From: Saprospiraceae bacterium
Lineage (GTDB): Bacteria > Bacteroidota > Bacteroidia > Chitinophagales > Saprospiraceae
Direction: 5' to 3'
Assembly (NCBI GenBank): GCA_020630895.1
Contig: JAHDII010000071.1
Span: 1 to 13,327, forward strand
Length of the DNA stretch: 13,327 bases
This document shows, piece after piece, positions 1 to 6,423 of this stretch. The position numbers and the translations under genes were made by a program. The notes beneath the pieces were generated by a model that did no database searches, was not told where the DNA came from, and saw nothing but the letters and a program-made list of their open reading frames with translations. Position 1 is the first letter of the stretch; each line of letters begins with the position of its first letter.

Positions 1-25
1 AGTTAAAACTCAACACTATTAATTC

Positions 26-55
26 ATTTCGGTATGACATTAATTTCGGTATGAC
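26..55. repeat. Short tandem direct repeat, 13 bases twice
   Basis: The sequence atttcggtatgac occurs at 26-38 and again at 43-55, giving a 17-base period with a 4-base spacer. It lies in the non-coding stretch beyond the 3' end of the prolyl oligopeptidase gene, near the window edge. It is more GC-rich than its surroundings. Its complement, gtcataccgaaat, looks like the core of dispersed intergenic repeats seen in some bacterial genomes, but that is an impression. Only two units are visible and the array could continue to the left of the window. Confidence 0.5.
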
Positions 56-128
56 CTATGCAATAATTTATTGTACTGAAGAAAAGCATTCAACACACTA
101 CAAACTTTTTCACAGCCACTTTAACTAT

Positions 129-162
129 ATTTCAAATAAATATATTTTATATGATTTGAAAT
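129..162 (-). terminator. Weak hairpin at the 3' end of the prolyl oligopeptidase gene
   Basis: A 9-bp perfect inverted repeat (atttcaaat at 129-137, atttgaaat at 154-162) with a 16-base AT-rich loop overlaps the first base of the minus-strand stop codon (162-164). It sits where a terminator is expected, but the minus-strand sequence after it has no clear U tract and the stem is AT-rich. It may be only a weak terminator or a chance structure. Confidence 0.25.
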
Positions 163-2348
163 CAATCATAAGAAATATGTTCTGCTAAATTATGAAACAT
201 AAAAGTTAATTTGTCTGCTGTTTCATCAATTATCATTTTTGTAGGTTTTCCTGCACCATGACCAGCAGATACATCTATTCTAATAAGAACAGGATTATCT
301 CCTTCATGTGAATGTTGTAATTCAGAAATAAATTTAAACGAATGTGCAGGAACAACTCTATCATCATGATCTGCTGTAGTTACTAAAGTTGCAGGAAATT
401 CAGTTCCAGCATCAATGGTATGTAAAGGCGAATAATTGAGTAAATATTGAAACTGAACAGAATCTGTACTTAAACCATAATCCGTAGCCCAAGCTCTACC
501 AATGGTAAATTCATGATATTTAAGCATATCTAAAACTCCTACACCAGGTAGAGCTACTTTAAATAAATCAGGGCGTTGTGTCATACAGGCTCCTACAAGT
601 AATCCGCCATTAGAACGTCCCTCAATAGCTAATTTTTTTGTAGAAGTGTATTTGTTTTCAATGAGATACTCTGCTGCAGCAATAAAATCATCAAATACAT
701 TTTGTTTATTTAGAAGTCTGCCTTGGTCATGCCATTTTCTTCCATATTCACCACCACCTCTAATATTAGCAACAGCATAAATTCCTCCATTCTCTAATAA
801 AATCATATTAGACACTTTAAAAGAAGGAAGAATACTAATATTAAAACCACCATAACCATATAATAGAGTAGGGTTGGTTCCGTCTAAATTAGTCCCTTTT
901 TTATAAGTAATAAACATTGGGATTTTTGTACCATCTTTACTCTCATAAAATACTTGTTCCGTAATATAATTTGAAGGATTAATTCCTTTTATTTTAGGTA
1001 CTCGGTAGATTTCTGATTTCTTAGTATTAAAATCAAATTTCATAATTGTATTAGGATAAGTAAAAGAAGTGAACGCATAAAAAGCAATATTCTCATCTTT
1101 TTCTCCTGAAAATCCACTAACGGTACCTGTAGTTGGAAGTTCAATATCATATTCATGTTTTCCTGCTAAGTTATATACTTTTAATCGGCTAGAAGCATCT
1201 TGAATATATCGTGCAATAATTTTTCCACCAGCTAAAGAAACACTTTGTAAAACATGTTCACTTTCAGGAATAATTTCCTCCCAAAAATTTTCACTAGGTT
1301 TTTTAGTATTAACACTAATTAATCTATAATTAGGAGCATTATGATTGGTTAAGATGAGTAAATTATCTCCAATATTATCGACCATCCAAAAATCATTCGT
1401 TAATTCTTCAATAATTGGAGTAAAAGAATCATCTCCTTTTTTTAAATTTTTAAAATATAATCGATTATTACTTGTAGTTTCTGATGTAGAGATGACTAAA
1501 AAATTACCATCGTCTGTTGCAGAACCATATACATTATTTTTAGGATTTCTTCGGTCTGCAAATACTAATTCATCTTTCGATTGTGGTGTACCAATTTTAT
1601 GATAATACATCGAATGGAATTTATTCTGACCTTTTAAATCATCTCCTTTCTTTGGTTCTGGATATCGGCTATAAAAGAATCCATCTTTGTACCAAGAAAT
1701 ACCTGAAAATTTAACCCAATTAACTTTATCTTCTAAAATAGTATTATTTTCTAAATTTTTAATATGAATAGTTCTCCAATCAGAGCCACCTTCAGAAATG
1801 CCATAAGCAAAATATTTTCCGTCTTTAGAAAAACCATAAGAAGCTAAAGATGATGTTCCATCATCAGAAAATTGATTAGGATCGATAATTTCTTTTACCT
1901 CTCCATCAACTAATTCTGTAGTTCCATATAAAACAGATTGATTTTGAAGTCCTGAATTTATAAAATAATAATAATTGTCTCCTTCTTTAAAAGGAATAGA
2001 AAATTTTTCATAATTCCAAAGTTCTGCTAAACGTTGATTGATAGCATTTCTGTAAGGAATTTTATTGAGATAATCGAAAGTAGTAGTATTTTGTTTTGTT
2101 ACCCAAGCTTTAGTTTCAGGAGAATTATCGTCTTCTAACCAACGATAAGGATCTGATATTTTAGTATTAAAGTATTGATCAATAGCAGAAGTATCTCTAT
2201 AAATAGAGGGGTAAGAAATCGGTATAATTTCTCCAGGCTTAATATTTGATGTCATAGGATTATTAGGATTTGTATTAGAGTTTTCACAAGAAAAAGTAAA
2301 AAAAAGTATTAAAAAGCTGCTAAAAAGTACGATTCTATTAGTTTTCAT
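162..2348 (-). CDS. Prolyl oligopeptidase (S9A), predicted lipoprotein
   Basis: A 728-residue serine peptidase of the prolyl oligopeptidase family, which cuts short peptides after proline. Residues 1-20 are a lipoprotein signal ending in FTFS before Cys21, so the enzyme should be lipidated and face the periplasm or cell surface. About residues 40-110 form the family's N-terminal part (SDPYRWLEDD at 65-74), about 115-450 the beta-propeller that limits substrate size, and about 460-728 the alpha/beta-hydrolase. The catalytic triad is visible: Ser579 in GRSNGG, Asp662 in DHDDRVVP and His697 in AGHGAGKP. Arg664 matches the substrate-binding Arg of the porcine enzyme. Length fits the family (about 700) plus the export signal. 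The start is supported because it gives a complete signal peptide. The gene is transcribed alone, divergently from the gene at 2422 across 73 bases. Exact substrates are not shown; peptide scavenging is an inference. Confidence 0.95.
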   Translation of the reverse strand: MKTNRIVLFSSFLILFFTFSCENSNTNPNNPMTSNIKPGEIIPISYPSIYRDTSAIDQYFNTKISDPYRWLEDDNSPETKAWVTKQNTTTFDYLNKIPYRNAINQRLAELWNYEKFSIPFKEGDNYYYFINSGLQNQSVLYGTTELVDGEVKEIIDPNQFSDDGTSSLASYGFSKDGKYFAYGISEGGSDWRTIHIKNLENNTILEDKVNWVKFSGISWYKDGFFYSRYPEPKKGDDLKGQNKFHSMYYHKIGTPQSKDELVFADRRNPKNNVYGSATDDGNFLVISTSETTSNNRLYFKNLKKGDDSFTPIIEELTNDFWMVDNIGDNLLILTNHNAPNYRLISVNTKKPSENFWEEIIPESEHVLQSVSLAGGKIIARYIQDASSRLKVYNLAGKHEYDIELPTTGTVSGFSGEKDENIAFYAFTSFTYPNTIMKFDFNTKKSEIYRVPKIKGINPSNYITEQVFYESKDGTKIPMFITYKKGTNLDGTNPTLLYGYGGFNISILPSFKVSNMILLENGGIYAVANIRGGGEYGRKWHDQGRLLNKQNVFDDFIAAAEYLIENKYTSTKKLAIEGRSNGGLLVGACMTQRPDLFKVALPGVGVLDMLKYHEFTIGRAWATDYGLSTDSVQFQYLLNYSPLHTIDAGTEFPATLVTTADHDDRVVPAHSFKFISELQHSHEGDNPVLIRIDVSAGHGAGKPTKMIIDETADKLTFMFHNLAEHISYD

Positions 2349-2391
2349 ATTATTGTAATTATAACTTAAGTATAAAGTTAGTTATTTCCTT

Positions 2392-2399
2392 TATTTTTG
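2392..2399 (+). promoter_or_regulatory. Candidate -7 promoter element (TAnnTTTG)
   Basis: The sequence tatttttg matches the Bacteroidota sigma-ABfr -7 consensus TAnnTTTG exactly. It lies 22 bases before the start codon at 2422 in the 73-base divergent intergenic region, so transcription would begin within about 15 bases of the ATG. No clear TTTG -33 element is present at the usual distance upstream. In DNA this AT-rich a chance match is possible. Confidence 0.4.
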
Positions 2400-2421
2400 A
2401 GGCTGCAAAATAATTATTCTT

Positions 2422-3705
2422 ATGAAATATCAATATATATTTAGTACAGCTATTTTTATCTTTTTTCTTTTGTCATGGAATATGAGTTATGGACAGATAA
2501 AAGCAGTGAATGATAAGGGCGAAAAAATCATACTTTATCCTGATGGTTCTTGGGAGTATGATAAGGAAGAAGAAAACACAGGAGAGAACGACAAAAACAA
2601 ATCTAATTCTGGTGAAGGAACTTCTTATTCTAGTTCTGATATTATTGAAGCAAGTGAAGATCTTACACGAAGATATAGAACTGTGAGATCTCAAAAAGAA
2701 GAATTGCTTCAGCAAGAAGTAATTTTAAAAAAGAGATTATCTAATTATAAAAAAGAGATAGAACAAGAAAGAGCAAGAGGTAATTTCCCTTCTTCTACTC
2801 AAGAAGAAAAAGAATATTTGGCTAATGTAAAGAAAATGAATAAAGAGATTAAACAAATTACCAAAGAAAGAAAATCTCTTGCAAAAGAAGAAAAACAATA
2901 TAAAAAAATATTGACTTTGCCTAGTGATAAACTAATGGCTTCTTATCAAAAATTAATGGTAAAAGAACAACTTACTTCAGATGAAGAAAAAAAGAAGAAA
3001 AAAGGTTGGAATCCATTAGCTATTTTGCAGCCCAAAGAAGAAGATCCTGCTGCAAAAGCAAAAGCGGATTATGAAAAACAGTTAGAAGAAGTGAGAAAGA
3101 AAAATGCAGAAGTCTTTGATGCCAAATTAGCTTTAGCAAAACAGCGTATTGTAAAATTGCAAACTTATGAACAAGAAGAATCGAACTATGATGTGGAAGC
3201 TCCTTGTGATATTGCTTTTGATGAGGTAGATAATTTTACAGGAGTAAGAAAGAGAGGAACAGTAAGACAATTATTATTCTCTGCGATAGAAGATAGGTAT
3301 GAATCTGGAATGAAAGGAAAGGGGTATGTTGTTGGAGAGGGGTTTATTTCTGAGGTAAATGGGAAAAATTATATGCTCATTATGGATTTTATGATTAGAA
3401 GTAAAAATGCATCAAAAGATTTTGGAGGAATAAAAAAAGGAGGAAGGTTATTTATCCAATTAATGTCGGGTAAAACTATAACTTTAAAATCTAATAAATC
3501 TGATAGAGGAGAATATAATGTTGCTAAACGCTATACTCTTTTTAAGGGCTATTATGCCTTGAATAAATCTGATATTAAAGCATTACAAGAATCAGAAGTT
3601 TCAGTAGTTCGAATACATTGGGCAAATGGTTTTAAAGATTATCCTGTTACAGAATTAGACTTCTTTAAAAATCAATTGAATTGTATAAAGAGTAAAAAGA
3701 AGTAA
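2422..3705 (+). CDS. Secreted coiled-coil protein of unknown function
   Basis: A 427-residue protein I cannot assign to a characterised family. Residues 1-25 are a signal peptide (hydrophobic IFIFFLLSW core, likely cut after SYG) with no lipobox Cys, so it should be soluble in the periplasm or secreted. Residues 27-46 contain GEKIILYPDGSWEY, an N-terminal motif frequent in exported Bacteroidota proteins. Residues 50-75 are a polar Ser/Asn/Glu linker. Residues about 78-250 are rich in Lys, Glu and Gln and should form long alpha-helical coiled coils, broken near 195-205 (GWNPLAILQP). Residues about 258-427 form a mixed, probably beta-rich domain starting APCDIAFDEVDNFTG. It holds the only two cysteines (Cys262, Cys421), which could form a disulfide in the periplasm. 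The next gene starts one base after the stop codon, so the two are co-transcribed and probably translationally coupled. A stress-sensing or envelope role would be speculation. Confidence 0.85.
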   Translation: MKYQYIFSTAIFIFFLLSWNMSYGQIKAVNDKGEKIILYPDGSWEYDKEEENTGENDKNKSNSGEGTSYSSSDIIEASEDLTRRYRTVRSQKEELLQQEVILKKRLSNYKKEIEQERARGNFPSSTQEEKEYLANVKKMNKEIKQITKERKSLAKEEKQYKKILTLPSDKLMASYQKLMVKEQLTSDEEKKKKKGWNPLAILQPKEEDPAAKAKADYEKQLEEVRKKNAEVFDAKLALAKQRIVKLQTYEQEESNYDVEAPCDIAFDEVDNFTGVRKRGTVRQLLFSAIEDRYESGMKGKGYVVGEGFISEVNGKNYMLIMDFMIRSKNASKDFGGIKKGGRLFIQLMSGKTITLKSNKSDRGEYNVAKRYTLFKGYYALNKSDIKALQESEVSVVRIHWANGFKDYPVTELDFFKNQLNCIKSKKK

Positions 3706-3706
3706 T

Positions 3707-4288
3707 ATGTTAGGACTTAAATTACCTACTGATCCACGTTGGGTAAATTTGGCAGAAAAAAGTTTAGAGGAAATTCTTACAGATCATGCTTATTGTGAAC
3801 AAAAAGCTACAACGAGTTGCATTACTTTAATTCAGGCTTATCCTGAAAAAGAAGAATTGGTTAAAGAATTAGCTCCTATTGTTACAGAAGAATGGGGACA
3901 TTTTAGATTAGTATTGCAAGAATTAGAAAAAAGAGGTTTGCAATTAGGAAGGCAAAGAAAGGATGAATATGTAAATGAATTGATGTCTTTTATGAAAAAA
4001 GATGGTTCAAGAGAAAATAGATTAATGGAGCGTTTATTGGTTTGTGCTTTGATTGAAGCAAGAAGTTGTGAACGTTTTAGAGTTTTGTCACTTCATATTC
4101 AAGATGATGATTTAAAAGCTTTTTATCATAAATTTATGGTAGCAGAAGCAGCTCATTATCGGTTATTTATAGATTTGGCAAAATTATATAGTGATGAAGA
4201 AAAAGTAAAAAAAAGATGGCAAGAATATCTTTCTTTTGAGGAAAAAGTGATGGAAAATCTTGAAATTAGAGGAGATAGAGTACATTAA
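3707..4288 (+). CDS. miaE: tRNA-(ms2io6A) hydroxylase, MiaE-like
   Basis: A 193-residue ferritin-like diiron protein matching MiaE, the O2-dependent hydroxylase that converts ms2i6A to ms2io6A at position 37 of tRNAs reading U-starting codons. The four-helix diiron ligand pattern is complete: Glu31 in DHAYCEQKA, the EEWGH pair (Glu62/His65), Glu117 in IEARSCERF and the EAAH pair (Glu147/His150). Length is typical of the non-proteobacterial MiaE-like branch (about 190-200). Activity requires MiaA and MiaB products made elsewhere in the genome. The ATG lies one base after the stop of the secreted coiled-coil gene, so this gene is read as the second cistron of a two-gene operon. Nothing in the sequence shows a functional link between the two proteins. 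The family call is strong; the exact tRNA substrate is inferred from the family. Confidence 0.9.
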   Translation: MLGLKLPTDPRWVNLAEKSLEEILTDHAYCEQKATTSCITLIQAYPEKEELVKELAPIVTEEWGHFRLVLQELEKRGLQLGRQRKDEYVNELMSFMKKDGSRENRLMERLLVCALIEARSCERFRVLSLHIQDDDLKAFYHKFMVAEAAHYRLFIDLAKLYSDEEKVKKRWQEYLSFEEKVMENLEIRGDRVH

Positions 4289-4414
4289 ATGCTTTTTTTA
4301 TGAAAAAAACACTCTAAAAGTAGCTTCAATCGTTTTTTTAGTTTAGCTTTACATTTAGTTAATTGGATTTTTTCTGGATTGACTATTATTTTTTTATTTT
4401 TTAAATTATTTTTT

Positions 4415-4753
4415 ATGAATATTTTTGTTGCAAAGCTAAGCTTTGACACACTAGAGTCTGATTTACAAAGTGCTTTCGAAGAATTTGGTGAAGTATCTTC
4501 TGTAAAAATTATTATGGACAAATTTACTCAAAAATCAAAAGGCTATGGCTTCGTTGAAATGGCTAATGATGATGAGGGAGAAAATGCAATTAACGCTTTG
4601 AATGACACTGAATTAGACGGCAGAGTTATTGTTGTGAAAAGATCTGAACCAAGAGAAAGAAGAGATAACAATCGTGGAGGTTTCCGTGGAGGAAACAACC
4701 GTGGTGGCGGAGGTTTTAGAGATAGAAACAGTAATTACAACAAAAGATACTAG
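4415..4753 (+). CDS. RRM-domain RNA-binding protein with RGG-rich tail
   Basis: A 112-residue protein with one RNA recognition motif at residues 1-78: RNP2 is IFVAKLS (3-9) and RNP1 is KGYGFVEM (43-50). A basic glycine-rich tail (about 79-112) holds several RGG/GGF groups and ends in KRY. This is the layout of the small Rbp proteins of cyanobacteria and Bacteroidota, which bind single-stranded RNA and in some species act in post-transcriptional control. I start it at the ATG at 4415 because RRM proteins of this type begin directly with the first beta strand (MNIFVAKL). The in-frame ATG at 4379 would add twelve mostly hydrophobic residues encoded by a T-rich leader. Gene-free leader from the previous stop is 126 bases, long for this window, so a regulated 5' UTR is possible. 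A strong terminator follows 30 bases after the stop. Confidence 0.9.
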   Translation: MNIFVAKLSFDTLESDLQSAFEEFGEVSSVKIIMDKFTQKSKGYGFVEMANDDEGENAINALNDTELDGRVIVVKRSEPRERRDNNRGGFRGGNNRGGGGFRDRNSNYNKRY

Positions 4754-4783
4754 AATTGATTCAAATTAAATTTTGTATTTTAG

Positions 4784-4818
4784 TAAGAGCCTTTATTTTT
4801 TAAAGGCTCTTATTTTTT
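4784..4818 (+). terminator. Rho-independent terminator after the RRM gene
   Basis: A 12-bp perfect inverted repeat (taagagccttta at 4784-4795, taaaggctctta at 4801-4812) with a five-T loop is followed by six T residues (4813-4818). This is a classical intrinsic terminator for the plus-strand RRM gene. The minus-strand membrane-protein gene ends at 4817, so the same stem also lies directly behind that gene, but in that direction no U tract follows. It therefore works best for the plus strand. Confidence 0.9.
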
Positions 4819-5203
4819 ATATAGTACTGCCAGAAGGATTTATAAATAGAAATATTATAATAGCAATATAAAAAATAATCCAAAAAATATATTTGTATTT
4901 TAATACTTGTTGAGCTTCTTCTATTAATAATTTTTTGTGTTTAAATTTTTGATATATTTTATAGCTTATTCCTGTTACAGAAATAGCAATAATAAAAGAT
5001 AGGATTGAAAAATATAAAAAGAAATTATTATTGAATACTACTAAATCATCCATAAAAACGATACCCGAAAATAACAAAACCAAAATACAAGCTGCAATTC
5101 CTGTAATAAAAAGAATTAAAAATTCTCTTTTTATCAATTCTGATGTTTGATGATTGATAAATTGTTCATCATTTTCTATGTCTGTGAGGTCATCTAGAAT
5201 CAT
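4817..5203 (-). CDS. Small membrane protein, three predicted helices
   Basis: A 128-residue protein of unknown function. The N-terminus (1-26) is acidic and polar. Three hydrophobic segments lie at about 28-50, 60-82 and 104-122, with a basic loop (KIYQKFKHKK, 82-91) between the second and third that is probably cytoplasmic. I recognise no catalytic motif or transporter signature. It begins six bases after the stop of the gene at 5210-5596, which has the same length and the same three-helix layout, so the pair is co-transcribed and may be related. Both lie behind deoD on the same strand, so they could be the tail of its transcript, but nothing seen ties them to nucleoside metabolism. Confidence 0.75.
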   Translation of the reverse strand: MILDDLTDIENDEQFINHQTSELIKREFLILFITGIAACILVLLFSGIVFMDDLVVFNNNFFLYFSILSFIIAISVTGISYKIYQKFKHKKLLIEEAQQVLKYKYIFWIIFYIAIIIFLFINPSGSTI

Positions 5204-5209
5204 TTATGA

Positions 5210-5596
5210 TTATTTTTCTACATTTAAAAGATATAATAATAAGATAATACTCAGAATTAGAGTAGTGCTAAAAATAATCCAAACAAAAGTTCTTAATTGG
5301 ATGTTCCAATTAAATGTGCGAATAGAAAATTTAGTAAAAGGAAAAATAATAAAAATTAAAGAATTAATACTTCCTAATATCCCTCCTAAAAGTAAGGATA
5401 AAGCCACAAAACCTAAAAATGTATTTTCCAAATTATGTTCATAAATGGGATCATGAAAAGCAGAATTATAATAAACATCAGATATGAGTGCAAAGCCTAA
5501 TAATCCAAAAATGATAAAAGGGATTAAAGAAAGACCACTAATAATAGCATAAGTTTTAATAATTTTTTTCATTCCATTTGTTGCATCATTTAGCAA
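5210..5596 (-). CDS. Small membrane protein, three predicted helices
   Basis: A 128-residue protein of unknown function with hydrophobic segments at about 15-38, 59-84 and 103-124. The loop after the second segment is basic and aromatic (FTKFSIRTFNWNIQLR). The region 40-58 is polar (YYNSAFHDPIYEHN) and probably faces the other side. No family motif is recognised. The start at 5596 leaves 17 bases to the deoD stop. An internal ATG at residue 9 (MKKIIKTYAII) gives a more typical basic N-terminus before the first helix and may be the real start. Only six bases separate it from the next membrane-protein gene, which argues for a shared transcript. Confidence 0.75.
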   Translation of the reverse strand: MLNDATNGMKKIIKTYAIISGLSLIPFIIFGLLGFALISDVYYNSAFHDPIYEHNLENTFLGFVALSLLLGGILGSINSLIFIIFPFTKFSIRTFNWNIQLRTFVWIIFSTTLILSIILLLYLLNVEK

Positions 5597-5613
5597 TTTT
5601 CATCATTAAAACA

Positions 5614-6315
5614 TTATGCTAATTCTAAAGCAATTTTCATCATACCCATAAAAGTTTGTTCTCGTTCTTTAGAACTTGCAGCCTCTCCTGTAATAATATT
5701 ATCACTAACGGTTAAAATAGAAAGAGCTTTGGCTTGTAATCTTTTAGCGATGGTAAATAAAATTTGAGATTCCATTTCTACACCCAAAATACCATGTTTT
5801 TTCCATTTGTCCCAACGATGAGGATCATCATCATAAAAAGTATCTGTACTAAAAATAGAACCTTGAATAGTTGGAATATTTAATTGTTGAGCTGCTTGGT
5901 ATGCTCTGAATAATAAATCAAAATCAGCAGTGGCAGCATATTGAAAACCATTAAAATATGCCATATTCGCACCAGAATCTCCAGAAGCACTCATGGCTAA
6001 AATAATTTCTCCCACTTTTAAATCTTTTTGGATAGCTCCACAAGTTCCTACTCTAATAAGTTGTTTTACTTTATAGGTTTCAATTAATTCATTGACATAA
6101 ATTGCAGTACTTCCCATTCCCATACCTGTGCCCTGTATAGAAATTCTTTTTCCTTTATAGGTTCCTGTAAAACCCAACATATTTCTTACATTGTTATAGC
6201 AAATTGCATTTTCTAAGAAATTATCTGCTACATATTTTGCTCGTAAAGGATCGCCTGGCACTAAAACCGTTTCTGCAATATCTCCAATTTTTGCTTCTAA
6301 ATGAATACTTCCCAT
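5614..6315 (-). CDS. deoD: Purine-nucleoside phosphorylase (DeoD type)
   Basis: A 233-residue hexameric-type (PNP family 1) phosphorylase that splits purine (deoxy)nucleosides with phosphate into base and (deoxy)ribose-1-phosphate in the cytoplasm. It aligns by eye with E. coli DeoD over its whole length: GDPLRAKY (21-28) and Arg44 for phosphate, MLGFTGTYKGK (46-56), IRVGTCGA (87-94) with phosphate-binding Arg88, GVEMES (178-183) for ribose and base binding, and TVSDN (202-206) with the catalytic Asp205. These features separate it from the trimeric PNP II family. It lies downstream of deoB-deoA-deoC-ALDH on the same strand but after a 108-base gap containing a long inverted repeat, so it may have its own promoter as well as read-through. 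Its product is the substrate of DeoB, which fits the locus. Confidence 0.96.
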   Translation of the reverse strand: MGSIHLEAKIGDIAETVLVPGDPLRAKYVADNFLENAICYNNVRNMLGFTGTYKGKRISIQGTGMGMGSTAIYVNELIETYKVKQLIRVGTCGAIQKDLKVGEIILAMSASGDSGANMAYFNGFQYAATADFDLLFRAYQAAQQLNIPTIQGSIFSTDTFYDDDPHRWDKWKKHGILGVEMESQILFTIAKRLQAKALSILTVSDNIITGEAASSKEREQTFMGMMKIALELA

Positions 6316-6334
6316 ATTATTATTTTTTAATCAA

Positions 6335-6392
6335 TAGACTTTATTATGAATAGAATTATATTCTTATAAAAAACAATTCATAATAAAGTCTA
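6335..6392. promoter_or_regulatory. 17-bp perfect inverted repeat upstream of deoD
   Basis: The arms are tagactttattatgaat (6335-6351) and attcataataaagtcta (6376-6392), a perfect 17-bp match around a 24-base AT-rich centre. No T tract follows on either strand and the stem is AT-rich, so it is a poor intrinsic terminator. It lies 20-77 bases upstream of the deoD start. Part of the right arm with its flank (6382-6394) recurs as an identical 13-mer upstream of deoB (12405-12417). An operator, a promoter-proximal leader structure, or an mRNA processing or stability hairpin between the ALDH and deoD cistrons are the main options. Confidence 0.55.
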
Positions 6393-6423
6393 ATTAAGGT
6401 TTATTGAATATTTTTAATTTAGA

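Noticed and set aside
1345..1602. Open frame of 85 codons on the plus strand inside the prolyl oligopeptidase gene
   Set aside because: It is antisense to the beta-propeller coding region, with low-complexity composition and no recognisable feature.
4379..4414. Extended N-terminus of the RRM protein from an upstream ATG
   Set aside because: The twelve added residues come from a T-rich leader and would precede the first RRM strand, where this family starts directly.
4285..4521. Minus-strand open frame of 78 codons across the RRM leader and gene start
   Set aside because: It overlaps the well-supported RRM domain on the other strand and its product is a Lys/Asn-rich sequence typical of AT-rich non-coding DNA.
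5154..5444. Plus-strand open frame of 96 codons across the two membrane-protein genes
   Set aside because: It is antisense to both genes, whose hydrophobic patterns are coherent; its own product has no such pattern.
6335..6392. Intrinsic terminator reading of the 17-bp inverted repeat
   Set aside because: The stem is AT-rich, the loop is 24 bases long and no T tract follows on either strand, unlike the clear terminator at 4784-4818.
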